A stretch of DNA of 64,000 nucleotides, taken from assembly GCF_026967805.1 (NCBI RefSeq), contig NZ_JAPVBG010000003.1, forward strand, positions 620,001 through 684,000, given 5' to 3'. The notes under the pieces are model-generated. The model had not been told where the DNA came from. It saw nothing but the letters and a program-made list of their open reading frames with translations, and made no database searches. The position numbers and the translations under genes were made by a program. This document shows positions 1 through 8,769 of this stretch, piece by piece; within the stretch, counting starts at the first letter, position 1, and each line of letters opens with the position of its first letter. The DNA comes from Blastococcus sp. VKM Ac-2987. Lineage in GTDB: Bacteria > Actinomycetota > Actinomycetes > Mycobacteriales > Geodermatophilaceae.

Positions 1-1220
1 CGACCGGGCGCAACTTCTACTCCGTCGACCCGCGCGCGGTGCCCTCCCGGCTGGCCTGGGAGACCGGGCAGGGGCTGGCCGAGTCGCTGGTCGAGCGGTA
101 CGTCACCGAGACCGGGGAGCACCCGCGCTCGGTGGGGCTCTCGGTGTGGGGCACCTCGGCGATGCGCACCTCCGGCGACGACGTCGCCCAGGTGCTGGCG
201 CTGCTCGGCGTCCGCCCGGTCTGGGACGAGGCCTCCCGCCGGGTCACCACGCTCGAGCCGATCCCGCTCGCCGAGCTGGGCCGGCCGCGGATCGACGTCA
301 CGGTGCGCATCTCCGGGTTCTTCCGGGACGCCTTCCCGCACGTGGTGACCATGCTCGACGACGCCGTCACCCTGGCGGCGGGGCTGGACGAGAGCCCGGA
401 GCAGAACTACGTCCGCGCCCACGTCGAGGCCGACATCGCCGAGCACGGGGACCGCCGCCGCGCCACCACCCGGGTGTTCGGGTCCAAGCCCGGTGCGTAC
501 GGGGCCGGGCTGCTGTCGCTCATCGACAGCCGGGACTGGCGCACCGACGCCGATCTGGCCGAGGTCTACGCGGTGTGGGGCGGCTACGCCTACGGCCGGG
601 ACCTCGACGGCGTGCAGGCCCGCCCGGACATGGAGACCGCCTACCGGCGGATCGCGGTGGCGGCCAAGAACATCGACACCCGCGAGCACGACATCGCCGA
701 CTCCGACGACTACTTCCAGTACCACGGCGGGATGGTCGCCACGGTGCGCGCGCTGACCGGTAGCTCGCCGAAGGCCTACATCGGCGACTCGACCCGGCCC
801 GAGCACGTGCGCACCCGCTCGCTGGTCGAGGAGACCTCCCGGGTGTTCCGGGCCCGGGTGGTCAACCCCAAGTGGCTGGCCGCGATGCGCCGGCACGGCT
901 ACAAGGGCGCATTCGAGATGGCCGCGACCGTCGACTACCTGTTCGGCTACGACGCCACCACCGGCGTGGTCGCCGACTGGATGTACGAGAAGCTGGCCCA
1001 GAGCTACGTGCTGGACCCGGAGAACCGGGAGTTCATGGAGCAGTCCAACCCCTGGGCGCTGCACGGCATCGCCGAGCGGCTGCTCGAGGCCGTGGACCGG
1101 AAGATGTGGGCCGAGCCGGACCCGGCGCTGCTCGCCGAGCTGCAGCAGGCCTACCTGGACACCGAGGGGGACCTGGAGGGCGGGGAGACGCCGGCCGCCG
1201 CCGAGGCGGGCCGGGCCTGA
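1..1220 (+). CDS. cobN: Cobaltochelatase subunit CobN, C-terminal part
   Basis: This is the last ~405 residues of the large subunit of aerobic cobaltochelatase (CobN/ChlH superfamily), which inserts cobalt into hydrogenobyrinate a,c-diamide during cobalamin synthesis together with CobS/CobT-type ATPase subunits. The reading frame is open from base 3, so the gene starts before the window. Family signatures visible are [15 protein letters not shown] near the left edge, the [14 protein letters not shown] segment, [14 protein letters not shown], and the late [24 protein letters not shown] block, all in the order expected of the CobN C-terminus. The extreme C-terminus is Ala/Gly/Glu-rich and unconserved. 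No other cobalamin gene follows, so the operon, if any, lies to the left. Confidence 0.95.
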   Translation, partial: TGRNFYSVDPRAVPSRLAWETGQGLAESLVERYVTETGEHPRSVGLSVWGTSAMRTSGDDVAQVLALLGVRPVWDEASRRVTTLEPIPLAELGRPRIDVTVRISGFFRDAFPHVVTMLDDAVTLAAGLDESPEQNYVRAHVEADIAEHGDRRRATTRVFGSKPGAYGAGLLSLIDSRDWRTDADLAEVYAVWGGYAYGRDLDGVQARPDMETAYRRIAVAAKNIDTREHDIADSDDYFQYHGGMVATVRALTGSSPKAYIGDSTRPEHVRTRSLVEETSRVFRARVVNPKWLAAMRRHGYKGAFEMAATVDYLFGYDATTGVVADWMYEKLAQSYVLDPENREFMEQSNPWALHGIAERLLEAVDRKMWAEPDPALLAELQQAYLDTEGDLEGGETPAAAEAGRA

Positions 1221-1233
1221 CGCCCGCCCGCCG

Positions 1234-1581
1234 TCACTGCCGCCAGGCGGGGTGGAGGAGCCGGCGGGCGGTCTCGTCGTACCGCCGGGCCGGCCGCGGG
1301 GGCCGGGGGCTGCGGCCCTCCTCCCAGGAGCGCGCCCCTGTCCGCAGGCCGTAACCCACCAGGTGGCGCAGCGCGATGACGACGGCCGTGGTGGCGATCG
1401 CCTGCCAGCTGGGGTCCCCGGCCAGCCGGAGCAGGCCGGCGGCGACCAGCAGGTCCAGCAGGATGCCGAGCGCCAGCGCCGGGCGGCGGGTGGCGGCCAG
1501 GGCAACCAGGCCGCTGACGACCGCGACTCCGGCGACGAACTGCGCGGCGGTCCCGGTGACGGCGGCCAGCGTCGAGCTCAC
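1234..1581 (-). CDS. Small membrane protein, translationally coupled to DUF1622 protein
   Basis: A 115-residue protein with three likely membrane segments (about residues 8-28, 32-50 and 60-80), then a basic Arg/Pro-rich cytoplasmic tail ending HPAWRQ. I do not recognise the family. The GTG start at 1581 overlaps the TGA of the upstream DUF1622 gene (GTGA junction), so the two are surely translated together and probably form a membrane complex. The coupling decides this start over the longer open frame. Function unknown. Confidence 0.6.
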   Translation of the reverse strand: MSSTLAAVTGTAAQFVAGVAVVSGLVALAATRRPALALGILLDLLVAAGLLRLAGDPSWQAIATTAVVIALRHLVGYGLRTGARSWEEGRSPRPPRPARRYDETARRLLHPAWRQ

Positions 1582-2006
1582 CCCGCCTGCCCGGAGCGCG
1601 ACGACGACGCATCCCGGTCCTTCTCGTCCGACGACGAGGTGCCGGACGGCCGGTCCCGGTCGCGGTCCTCCTCGACCTGGCGGCGTTCCTCGGCGATCTC
1701 CTTGCCCAGGAAGTAGTTCAGCACCGTCCGGATGGCGGCGATGGCGGCGAGCTGCCCGATCTCCTCCCAGCTGGGCGCCACGGCGGTGCGCAGGACGTCG
1801 CTGGCGAGCTGGAACTCCAGGCCCAGGGCCAGGAAGCGCCCCAGCGTCAACCGGACCGGCACGAAGCCCGCGGCCCCGCGGTGCCGCAATCCCGCCCAGA
1901 GGAACCGGAGGAACGCGTAGACGGCGCCGATGATGATGACCGCGGCGCCGCACGCCTCGACGATGACGACGAGGACGTTGACGACTTCTTCCAGCAGCGT
2001 CTCCAC
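1578..2006 (-). CDS. DUF1622 family membrane protein
   Basis: A 142-residue protein matching the DUF1622 family of small membrane proteins. A short N-terminal Glu-rich stretch is followed by a long hydrophobic helix (about residues 8-37), the family-like RLTLGRFLALGLEFQLASDVLRT core at 55-75, and a third helix near 83-100 (IGQLAAIAAIRTVLNYFLGKE). The last 40 residues are highly charged (EERRQVEEDRDRDRP) and probably cytoplasmic. It is the first gene of a two-gene unit with the coupled small membrane protein downstream. The biochemical role of DUF1622 proteins is not known. Confidence 0.75.
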   Translation of the reverse strand: METLLEEVVNVLVVIVEACGAAVIIIGAVYAFLRFLWAGLRHRGAAGFVPVRLTLGRFLALGLEFQLASDVLRTAVAPSWEEIGQLAAIAAIRTVLNYFLGKEIAEERRQVEEDRDRDRPSGTSSSDEKDRDASSSRSGQAG

Positions 2007-2133
2007 GCGGCGCGCATACCCGCGGCCGGCCCGCGCTCACCCCTGCGGTGGCGCGGACCGGGCGGCGTCGGGCGTGGGTGCAGAGCGAGTCCCGAAGTGG
2101 CCACAGCGCCCAGACGCTGCTCCGCGACGCCGA

Positions 2134-3009
2134 TCAGCCGGTGCAGACGAGCCCGCGGCGCAGGGCGGCGAGGTTCGCCGTCATCAGGCCGGGATAGCTC
2201 TCCTCGTCGGCCACCCGCTCGATGGGGTGCAGCACGTCGGTGGCGAGGCCCAGTTCGTCGGCGAGCGTCTCCGCCACGCCGAGCCCCGCCGCCGCCTCGA
2301 AGAAGATCGTGCGCGCGCCGGTGTCGCGCACGTCGTCGACCACCCGGCGCAACCGGGTCGGGGAGACCTCGACGTGCGGGTCGAGGCCGGCGACCCCCAC
2401 CTGGCGCAGGCCGTACCGCTCGGTCAGGTAGCCGAAGGCCTCGTGCGAGGCGAGCAGCGTCGCCCCGCGGCACGGGGCGAGCGCCGTCGCGTACTCCTCG
2501 TCCATCTCCTGGAGCGACGCCGCGAGGCGCTCGGCCCGCTCGGCGTACCGGTCCGCGTGATCCGGGTCGACCACCGCCAGTTCGTCGGCCACCTGCGTGC
2601 CCAGTGGGGCCAGGCGCACGGGATCGAGCCAGAAGTGCGGATCCTCGCCGTGGTCGGCCAGCGCCGTGGCGTCCACGACGTGCTCGGGTTCCTGCTGGGC
2701 GAGCACGTCGTCGATCGCCGGCTGGAGCGCGCCGGAGAGGTGGACGACGACGTCGGCCTCGGTCAGCGTCATGACGTCGCGGGGCGTGGGTTCCAGCCCG
2801 TGGCTGTCCCCGCCGGCCGGGACGAGGTTCGTGACGTCCACGCGGTCCCCGCCCACCTCCGCCGCGACGTACTCCAGCGGGTACGAGCTCACCACCACGT
2901 CCACCCGGCCGTCGTCGGCGGCGCCGGCCTGGTCGCCGCCGCACCCGGTGAGCCCGCAGCCGAGACAGCCGGCCAGCGCGAATACGCCCAGACGTCCTGG
3001 GCGGGTCAC
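2134..3009 (-). CDS. aztC: Zinc ABC transporter solute-binding lipoprotein, AztC/ZnuA type
   Basis: A cluster A-I metal-binding lipoprotein of 291 residues. The signal peptide ends in a lipobox (LTGC, Cys23). Metal-ligand positions expected of the ZnuA/AztC fold are His70 (SHGLEPT), His125 (DPHFWLDP) and His189 (LASHEAFGYL). The place where the family usually has Asp (LDPLG-like) reads VLHPIE, so His261 may be the fourth ligand. There is no long His-rich loop, as in AztC proteins that receive zinc from AztD. The GTG start at 3009 overlaps the aztD stop by four bases (GTGA), so the two are cotranslated. Its ABC permease and ATPase partners are not next to it. A manganese-specific role is less likely given the Zur-type operator upstream of aztD. 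Confidence 0.82.
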   Translation of the reverse strand: MTRPGRLGVFALAGCLGCGLTGCGGDQAGAADDGRVDVVVSSYPLEYVAAEVGGDRVDVTNLVPAGGDSHGLEPTPRDVMTLTEADVVVHLSGALQPAIDDVLAQQEPEHVVDATALADHGEDPHFWLDPVRLAPLGTQVADELAVVDPDHADRYAERAERLAASLQEMDEEYATALAPCRGATLLASHEAFGYLTERYGLRQVGVAGLDPHVEVSPTRLRRVVDDVRDTGARTIFFEAAAGLGVAETLADELGLATDVLHPIERVADEESYPGLMTANLAALRRGLVCTG

Positions 3010-4355
3010 TCGTCGTGCTCGTCGTCGTGCGCCTGCTCGCCGTCGTGCTCGTGGTCGTGGTCGGCGTGCTCCTCGACGTCACCGGAGACGCCGGAGAGCT
3101 CGTTCGGCGTGACGTCCAGGCTCGCGGACTTCCACACCTCGCCGGCCTCGACGTCCACGGCGTGGATCTGCTGGGTGGCCGGGTCGGTCACGTAGGCCAT
3201 GCCGTCGACCACGACGACGTTGGGGTGCGGGTCCTGCCAGTCGTCGGACTCCTCCCATGCGCCGGTCACCGGGATGGACCGGGTGACGGTGCCGGTGACG
3301 GGGTCGATCACCTGGAGGGCGCCGTCGTAGGTGAGCACCAGGCCCTCGCCGTTCGGGCCGCGGCCGAAGGAGCGGTACCAGTACGGCGCCGGCAGGTCGA
3401 CCAGTCGCAGCGAGGCGGTCGTGGTGTCGAGGAGCGCGACGGTGCTGGAGCGGTCCTCCGCGCTGCGCTCGTAGTCGCCGAGCACGATCGGCGACGACTC
3501 GGTCCCGAACTGGTTGCCGATGCGGCCGTACTCGTCCGGGCTCTGGATCTTGGTGAGCTCGCCGTCGGCGTAGAGGACGGCGCCGTCCTGGCAGCCGATC
3601 ACGACGGCCTCGTCTGCAGCCACGGCCTCGCCGTGCACGGAGGGGCAGTCGTCGCGGGCGGTGATCTCCTCGCCGTCGGCATCCAGGATGCGGATGCCGC
3701 TGCGCTCCTCCTCGGTGCCGTCGGAGACGAGCATCCGGCCGTCCGCGAGCTCGACGGCCACGCCGTGGTGCGGAGCGGACGTGGAGAACTCGAGCACCTC
3801 CCGGTCGGGGTCGGCGATGTCGGCGCTGTCGAACGCGGTCACGTCGCCGGTCCCGTCGTCGAAGAGGACCGTCCGGCCGGCGTGCGCCACCACGTGCGCC
3901 GGCTTCTCCGCCGCGAACAGCACGTCGGTCAGCTCGGGATCGGCGGTGTAGTAGTGGTCGTGGTCGCCGTGCGGCTCGCCCCAGGCCCCGCCGTCGAGCA
4001 GGCGGAAGCCGCCCGAGGTGGACACCAGGAAGTGCCGGCCGTCGCCGGCGGGGTTGAGCCGGTTGAAGCCCTCCAGCGGCTCGTCGGCCAGCACCTCGAG
4101 CGTCGTCGCATCGAGGACCTGGACGCCGCCGTCGTAGGTGAGCGCCAGCCGGGGCGCGCTGCCCCCGACCTCGGTCGGCGCGGACGCCTCGCTCTCCTCG
4201 GCGGTCCCCGTCGGTCCGGCCGACGGGGTGGAGCTCGTGGGGGTCGCCGCCGTGGCGTCGGTGCCGTCGGACGCCGCGCATCCGGTCGCGAGCGCGAGCG
4301 GCAGCACCGTGGTCAGCGCGGCGGCTCGCAGCGCGGGGGACAGGGGGGAACGCAT
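3006..4355 (-). CDS. aztD: Zinc metallochaperone AztD-like lipoprotein
   Basis: A 449-residue extracytoplasmic protein with a lipobox at ATGC (Cys26) and a WD-like beta-propeller body made of repeated units such as LTYDGGVQVLDATTLE and LTYDGALQVIDPVTGTV. Histidine clusters mark it as AztD, the chaperone that hands zinc to AztC. They are HGDHDHYY in the first third, APHHGVAVE, CPSVHGEAV, and a C-terminal tail very rich in His/Asp/Glu. The ATG at 4355 is chosen because it has a GAGGAG ribosome site five bases upstream and begins a normal signal peptide; the frame extends further upstream without such features. The gene heads the aztD-aztC unit and sits just downstream of a Zur-type palindrome. 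Confidence 0.82.
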   Translation of the reverse strand: MRSPLSPALRAAALTTVLPLALATGCAASDGTDATAATPTSSTPSAGPTGTAEESEASAPTEVGGSAPRLALTYDGGVQVLDATTLEVLADEPLEGFNRLNPAGDGRHFLVSTSGGFRLLDGGAWGEPHGDHDHYYTADPELTDVLFAAEKPAHVVAHAGRTVLFDDGTGDVTAFDSADIADPDREVLEFSTSAPHHGVAVELADGRMLVSDGTEEERSGIRILDADGEEITARDDCPSVHGEAVAADEAVVIGCQDGAVLYADGELTKIQSPDEYGRIGNQFGTESSPIVLGDYERSAEDRSSTVALLDTTTASLRLVDLPAPYWYRSFGRGPNGEGLVLTYDGALQVIDPVTGTVTRSIPVTGAWEESDDWQDPHPNVVVVDGMAYVTDPATQQIHAVDVEAGEVWKSASLDVTPNELSGVSGDVEEHADHDHEHDGEQAHDDEHDE

Positions 4356-4390
4356 GGGGGCTCCTCGTGAGGTCGATGGGAGCCCGACCG

Positions 4391-4416
4391 TATAGGAACG
4401 ACAATCGTTCTCATTA
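4391..4416 (-). promoter_or_regulatory. Zur-type operator upstream of aztD
   Basis: A perfect inverted repeat GAACGA-CAA-TCGTTC (4396-4410) lies in an unusually AT-rich stretch flanked by TATAG on the left and TCATTAA on the right. On the aztD strand it reads TAATGAGAACGATTGTCGTT, close to actinobacterial Zur and Fur-family boxes. It is centred about 48 bases before the aztD start. The zinc-chaperone and zinc-binding genes downstream make Zur the natural regulator. Confidence 0.75.
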
Positions 4417-4587
4417 AGGGGGGCGACCATCGACGCTAGGTCCGGCGTCGGGGGACCCGTGCGGGGCGACTCGGGGCCGCCGTCCACGTGCGCAGCACCT
4501 CCCTGTCCCGCGGCATCCGGGGAAGCCCGGTGGCCGCCGTCCCCGGGCGGAGGGCCGGTCGGGAGCGGTGGCTGCGACACTGCGGGC

Positions 4588-5052
4588 GTGCGCGAGCTAC
4601 GTCACTCCGGGTCGATCACCGTCGCGACGTCCCCGGAGGACCTCTACGACCTGGTCTCCGACGTTCCCCGCACCGGCGAGTGGAGCCCGGTCTGCGCCGC
4701 CTGCTGGTGGGACGAGGGCGCCTCGGGGGAGGTCGGCGACTGGTTCAGCGGCCGCAACGTCACGCCGGAGCGGACCTGGGAGACGCGCTCGCAGGTGGTC
4801 GCGGCCGACCGGGGCCGGGAGTTCGGCTGGATCGTCGGCGGCTCCCTGGTGCACTGGAGCTTCACGCTCGCCCCCGTCGACGGCGGGACGGAGCTCACCG
4901 AGTCGTGGGAGTTCCTCCCCGGCGGGCTGGCCTTCTTCGCCGAGCGCTACGGCGACGCGGCCCAGGAGCAGATCGCCGAGCGGACCCGCCAGGCCCACGA
5001 GGGCATCCCCGTCACGCTCGCGGCGATCAAGCGGATCGCCGAGTCCGGCTGA
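4588..5052 (+). CDS. SRPBCC (START/polyketide cyclase-like) family protein
   Basis: A 154-residue single-domain protein of the SRPBCC helix-grip fold, which binds hydrophobic ligands in a deep cavity. Typical features are the opening strand HSGSITVATSPEDLYDLVSD, the PRTGEWSPVC segment after helix 1, the central VHWSFTLAPVDGGTELTESWEF strands, and the long C-terminal helix. The GTG at 4588 is chosen because it puts the fold's first strand at the N-terminus; the open frame upstream codes for a low-complexity Pro/Gly stretch. The ligand is unknown. The next gene begins 17 bases after the stop. Confidence 0.8.
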   Translation: MRELRHSGSITVATSPEDLYDLVSDVPRTGEWSPVCAACWWDEGASGEVGDWFSGRNVTPERTWETRSQVVAADRGREFGWIVGGSLVHWSFTLAPVDGGTELTESWEFLPGGLAFFAERYGDAAQEQIAERTRQAHEGIPVTLAAIKRIAESG

Positions 5053-5069
5053 GCGGTCCGGGTACCGGC

Positions 5070-5705
5070 GTGGACACGCGGAGGCTCCTGCTCGGGGACT
5101 GGACGCCGGTCGTCCGGGACGGCATCGACGTGCTGCGGCTGGTGCTGCTGGGCGGGGCCGTCTGGTACGCCGTCGCCGGGGACGCCGGCTCGGCCGCGGT
5201 GCTCGCCGTCATGGGGGCGGTCACGCTCGTCGCGCGGCTGGTGAACCTGCCGCGGGTCTACGACCTGTCGGTGACCCTCGGCATGGCGCTGCAGGGGTTC
5301 GGCGAGGTGTGGGGGCTCTACGACCGGTTCGTCCGGTTCGACGACCTCGTGCACTTCTCGCTGCCCATGCTCACCGCGCCGGTCGTCTACATCGCGCTGG
5401 CCCGGCTCGACGTCGTCCCCGACCCACGGGACGAGACGCACCTGCGGCACTACGTCGGCATGGCCGTCGTGACGGCGGCGCTCGGCGTCACGATCGGGGC
5501 GCTGTGGGAGATCTACGAGTGGCGGTCCGACGCCTGGTTCGGCACCGAGTTGTCCGAGGGCAACGACGACACCAACGGTGACCTGGTCCGCGACGCGCTC
5601 GGCTCGCTCGCCGGCGCCGCGCTGCTGGTGGCGTGGGCCCGGTTCGGCTGGGGCTCGGTGCGCCGGATCCCCGGGGTCAACACCCACGAGGCGGTCGACG
5701 CCTGA
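5070..5705 (+). CDS. Integral membrane protein, YjdF/DUF2238-like
   Basis: A 211-residue membrane protein with about five hydrophobic helices. The conserved-looking motifs resemble the YjdF/DUF2238 group: YDRFVRFDDLVHFSLPML, where acidic residues and His sit at a helix start, GALWEIYEWRSDAWFG, and DTNGDLVRDALGSLAGA near the end. Several acidic residues and histidines lie next to membrane segments, which suggests an ion- or lipid-headgroup-handling site. The start is the GTG at 5070, 17 bases after the SRPBCC stop, so the two genes may be cotranscribed. The family assignment rests on motif resemblance only. Confidence 0.6.
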   Translation: MDTRRLLLGDWTPVVRDGIDVLRLVLLGGAVWYAVAGDAGSAAVLAVMGAVTLVARLVNLPRVYDLSVTLGMALQGFGEVWGLYDRFVRFDDLVHFSLPMLTAPVVYIALARLDVVPDPRDETHLRHYVGMAVVTAALGVTIGALWEIYEWRSDAWFGTELSEGNDDTNGDLVRDALGSLAGAALLVAWARFGWGSVRRIPGVNTHEAVDA

Positions 5706-5723
5706 ACCCGCGGCCGGGGCGGT

Positions 5724-6221
5724 TCACCCCGGCACGCCGGCGGGCCCGGGGACCCGGCCGCGCGACCGGCCGGCGGTGCCGGCGGCCACCAGCAGCCCGG
5801 CGGCGACGGCTCCGGCGGCGTTGAGCGCGGCGTCCAGCGGGGACACCACGCGGCCGAGCGGGAGCAACCACTGGAGCAGCTCGATGCCGGTGCCGGTGGC
5901 CGCGGCGGTCAGGAGCAGGCGGTCCGGCCGGCCCAGCGCGGGCCACCGGAGCACCGCGAGGACGGCGGGGACGACCAGCAGAGCCAGGTTGCCCAGCAGC
6001 TGCCGCACCGTGGCCGGGGAGTCGAGGCCGGTGAGGTACCACCGCAGCTCCACGGCCGGTGACCCCCACGACCAGCCGGCACCCTCCGGGGCCAGCGTCA
6101 GCGCGGCCACCGGGACCAGGGCCGCGCCCAGGAGCACCGCGAGGGCGGTGCGCCGCGGAGCCGCCTGCCGGTCCCGCCCGCGGGACCCGGGTGCCCGGCC
6201 GCGGGCGGCGTGGTCGTCCAT
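5724..6221 (-). CDS. VanZ family membrane protein
   Basis: A 165-residue protein with a basic N-terminus and four membrane segments. The VanZ-like signature runs from the NLALLVVPAVLAVLRW segment through GTGIELLQWLLPLGRVVSPLDAALNAAGAVAG, where the acidic residue in the IELLQ helix and the D-x-x-x-N pair are characteristic. VanZ proteins are associated with low-level teicoplanin resistance in enterococci, but most actinobacterial copies have no known role. The ATG at 6221 begins the charged cytoplasmic N-tail; an upstream ATG is possible but would add only low-complexity sequence. It converges on the YjdF-like gene. Confidence 0.75.
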   Translation of the reverse strand: MDDHAARGRAPGSRGRDRQAAPRRTALAVLLGAALVPVAALTLAPEGAGWSWGSPAVELRWYLTGLDSPATVRQLLGNLALLVVPAVLAVLRWPALGRPDRLLLTAAATGTGIELLQWLLPLGRVVSPLDAALNAAGAVAAGLLVAAGTAGRSRGRVPGPAGVPG

Positions 6222-6395
6222 GCGGCCACGGTCCACCTGTCTGCTGTGACCCGGCTGGACGGCGGCTGGACGTCGTCCGTGGGGAGCCGCGGCCGGATGC
6301 ACGGCCGTTTCGGAGCGGATTCACAGACGCCGCACAGCTGTCAGCGGGACACTGACGGCGACGGTCGGAGGGGCCGGCCGCGGAGGAGGACCACC

Positions 6396-6965
6396 GTGAG
6401 GAAGAAGATCGCCATCGGCGTCGCCGCCGGTGCGCTGAGCCTGTCCTGCCTGGCCGTCGCCGTCCCGGCGCTCGCCGCCCCGGACGCGACGGCCGAGGCG
6501 GCCACCACCGCCGCCGACCGCATCCGGGACGCCCTGTCCGGCCTGGTCTCCGACGGCTCGATCACCCAGGAGCAGGCCGACGAGGTGGCCGGCACGCTCG
6601 CCGAGAGCGGTCTCGCCGACCGTGGCTGGCACCACGGGAGCTGGCACCGCGGGGGCGGGTGGCCGGGCCTGTCGGTCGCGGCCGACGCGCTCGGGCTGAC
6701 CGAGGAGGAGCTCCGCACGGCGCTGGAGCCCGCGGGGACCAGCCTCGCCGACGTCGCCGAGGAGCAGGGCGTGACCACCGACGCGCTCGTCGACGCCCTG
6801 GTGCAGGCGGCCGAGGAGCGGATCGCCGAGGCCGTCGAGGAGGGGCGGCTCACCCAGGAGGAGGCCGACGAGCGGCTGGCCGACGTCGAGGCGCGGGTCT
6901 CCGAGTGGATCGAGCGCACGCATCCCGGCCGCGGCCACGGCTGGGGGCACCGCTGGGACGACTGA
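6396..6965 (+). CDS. Secreted acidic protein with His/Gly/Trp-rich patches
   Basis: A 189-residue exported protein. The N-terminus VRKKIAIGVAAGALSLSCLA followed by VAVPALAAP is a clear Sec signal peptide, cut at about residue 27-28. The mature protein has two or three repeats of a short helical module rich in Ala/Glu (ITQEQADEVAGTL, LTEEELRTALEPAG, LTQEEADERLADVE) separated by a WHHGSWHRGGGW patch, and ends HPGRGHGWGHRWDD. The modules look like the helical repeats common in secreted actinobacterial proteins of unknown role, and the His-rich patches could bind metal. A strong ribosome site (GGAGGAGGA, five bases before GTG 6396) fixes the start. It stands alone and is followed by a terminator hairpin. 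Confidence 0.8.
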   Translation: MRKKIAIGVAAGALSLSCLAVAVPALAAPDATAEAATTAADRIRDALSGLVSDGSITQEQADEVAGTLAESGLADRGWHHGSWHRGGGWPGLSVAADALGLTEEELRTALEPAGTSLADVAEEQGVTTDALVDALVQAAEERIAEAVEEGRLTQEEADERLADVEARVSEWIERTHPGRGHGWGHRWDD

Positions 6966-6978
6966 CCCCGGCCGGCCG

Positions 6979-7022
6979 CGCAGCGGCGCCGCACCCGGTC
7001 GGCGGGGGGTGGCGCCGCTGCG
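6979..7022 (+). terminator. Terminator hairpin after the secreted protein gene
   Basis: A perfect 12-bp inverted repeat, CGCAGCGGCGCC at 6979-6990 pairing with GGCGCCGCTGCG at 7011-7022, starts 13 bases after the stop codon. The 20-base loop can pair further (ACCC with GGGT). There is no U-tract, as is usual for actinobacterial terminators. Confidence 0.65.
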
Positions 7023-7069
7023 TCGTTCCCGGGGTCCCCCCGGGACCGGGTCGCCCGTAGCCTCCCGGC

Positions 7070-7945
7070 ATGCCGGATCAGACCCTCTCGATCGACTCCG
7101 CCTCCGACGTCCGTGTCACGGCCTACCGGTGGGACCCCGCCGGCCCGGTGCGCGGCATCCTCCAGCTCACCCACGGGATGGGCGAGCACCTGCTCCGCTA
7201 CGAGCGCCTGGCCGCGGCGCTGACCGGCGCGGGCTGGGTGGTCGTGGGGCAGGACCACCGGGGGCACGGTGCCACTGCGCAGGACGGCCGCTGGGGCGAC
7301 CTCGGTCCCGGCGGCTGGGACGAGCTGGTGCGCGACATCGGCCGGCTGAGCGCGCACGTGCGCGCCGACCTGCCCGATGTCCCGCTGGTGCTGCTCGGCC
7401 ACAGCATGGGCTCCTTCGCCGCCCAGCAGCACGTCCTCGACCACTCCGCCGACCTGGCCGGCCTGGTGCTCACCGGCACCGCCGCGCTGGACCTGCTGGA
7501 ACCGGCCATGGACCTCGACGGGCCGACGGACCTCTCCGCCTTCAACGCCGCGTTCGAGCCGGCCCGCACCGAGTACGACTGGCTCTCCCGCGACGAGGCC
7601 GAGGTCGACGCCTACGTCGCCGACCCGCGCTGCGGGTTCGGGCTCACCGCCACCGACAGCCGGCAGATGTTCGTCTCCGCGCGGCAGGTGGCCGACCCCG
7701 AGCGGCTGGCCGGGCTGCGCACCGACCTGCCGGTCTACGTCGCGGTCGGCGACCAGGACCCGGTCACCGGGCAGCTCGCCCTGGTGCACGGCCTGGTCCA
7801 GCGGCTGCGCGGCACCGGGCTGACCGACGTCACCCTCGCCGTGTACGAGGACGCGCGGCACGAGGTCTTCAACGAGACCAACCGCGACGAGGTCGTCGCC
7901 GACCTGCTGGCCTGGCTGGACCGGGTGGTGCCGCCCGCGGGCTGA
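7070..7945 (+). CDS. Alpha/beta hydrolase, monoacylglycerol lipase-like
   Basis: A 291-residue serine hydrolase of the lysophospholipase/monoacylglycerol lipase group (Hydrolase_4). Visible features are the oxyanion-side HGMGEH (residues 35-40), the QDHRGHGAT segment typical of this group (61-69), the nucleophile elbow GHSMGS (Ser112), an acid in VGDQDPVTG, and the catalytic His in [10 protein letters not shown] near the C-terminus. It has no signal peptide, so it is cytosolic. The substrate is probably an acylglycerol or short-chain ester, by family only. It starts with ATG about 45 bases after the preceding terminator. Confidence 0.85.
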   Translation: MPDQTLSIDSASDVRVTAYRWDPAGPVRGILQLTHGMGEHLLRYERLAAALTGAGWVVVGQDHRGHGATAQDGRWGDLGPGGWDELVRDIGRLSAHVRADLPDVPLVLLGHSMGSFAAQQHVLDHSADLAGLVLTGTAALDLLEPAMDLDGPTDLSAFNAAFEPARTEYDWLSRDEAEVDAYVADPRCGFGLTATDSRQMFVSARQVADPERLAGLRTDLPVYVAVGDQDPVTGQLALVHGLVQRLRGTGLTDVTLAVYEDARHEVFNETNRDEVVADLLAWLDRVVPPAG

Positions 7946-8063
7946 GCCGCGCACGGCCCCGGGGATGCGGCCGTCGGCGGCATCCAGCAGATCCCCAGCC
8001 GGCGCACACGTCGGCCGGAGGATCGGCGCGCACCGTCGGGACCGACCGACGGAGGCGGAGCGC

Positions 8064-8660
8064 ATGACGATCGCACCGACCCGGGGCCGCCCCGGCACCG
8101 AGCGCGGGAGCGCACCGGCGACCGGGCGCGTCCTCGTCGTCCTCGCGGGGCTGCCCGGCAGCGGCAAGACGACGCTGCTGCGGCGGCTGTCCGCCGGGAA
8201 CCCGGGCCTGGCCGGCGTGGACTCCGAGCAGGTGGCCGAACGGCTGCGCGGAGCCGGGCTGCGCCTGCCCTACCGGCTGCTCCGCCCGGCGGTGCACCTG
8301 GCGCACCGCCGGCGGGTGCTGCGGCGGATCGCCGGGGAGGCGCCGGTCGTCGTCCTCACCGACCCTTGGACCAGCCGGACCTGGCGGGCGACGGTGCTGC
8401 GGACGGCCCGTCGCGCCGGCCGGCCGGTGCGGCTGGTGCTCCTGGACGTGACCCCGGAGGTGGCCGTGGGCGGCCAGCACGCCCGCGGACGGCGGATCTC
8501 CGCCCGCCGCATGCGGCGGCACGTCGCGCGGTGGGCCGAGCTGCGGGGCACCCTCGACCGCACCGGCGACGGCGCGGGGGGCGCGCAGGTGTCCGTGGCC
8601 GACCGGGAGGCGGCGGGCCGGCTCACCCTCGTCGAGGTCCTCGGCGCGTCCGGCTCCTGA
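8064..8660 (+). CDS. P-loop AAA-family small kinase
   Basis: A 198-residue ATP-binding protein. After a disordered 20-residue N-terminus comes a strand and Walker A motif ([20 protein letters not shown], residues about 23-41), then [11 protein letters not shown] at the position of the substrate-binding loop, and [14 protein letters not shown] as the Walker B-like strand. A basic stretch ([16 protein letters not shown]) is the likely lid. This resembles gluconate/zeta-toxin-like small kinases, but the substrate cannot be read from sequence. The ATG at 8064 has a GGAGGCGGAG ribosome site just upstream. Confidence 0.7.
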   Translation: MTIAPTRGRPGTERGSAPATGRVLVVLAGLPGSGKTTLLRRLSAGNPGLAGVDSEQVAERLRGAGLRLPYRLLRPAVHLAHRRRVLRRIAGEAPVVVLTDPWTSRTWRATVLRTARRAGRPVRLVLLDVTPEVAVGGQHARGRRISARRMRRHVARWAELRGTLDRTGDGAGGAQVSVADREAAGRLTLVEVLGASGS

Positions 8661-8769
8661 CGCGCCCGCCGCCGGCCGGCGCCCGGGGAATCACCGGGCC
8701 CGCGCGGCGTTGACTGCCGCGAGGACCGGTCGCCCGACCAGCCCGCACCCGAACTCCTGGAGGACGGCC

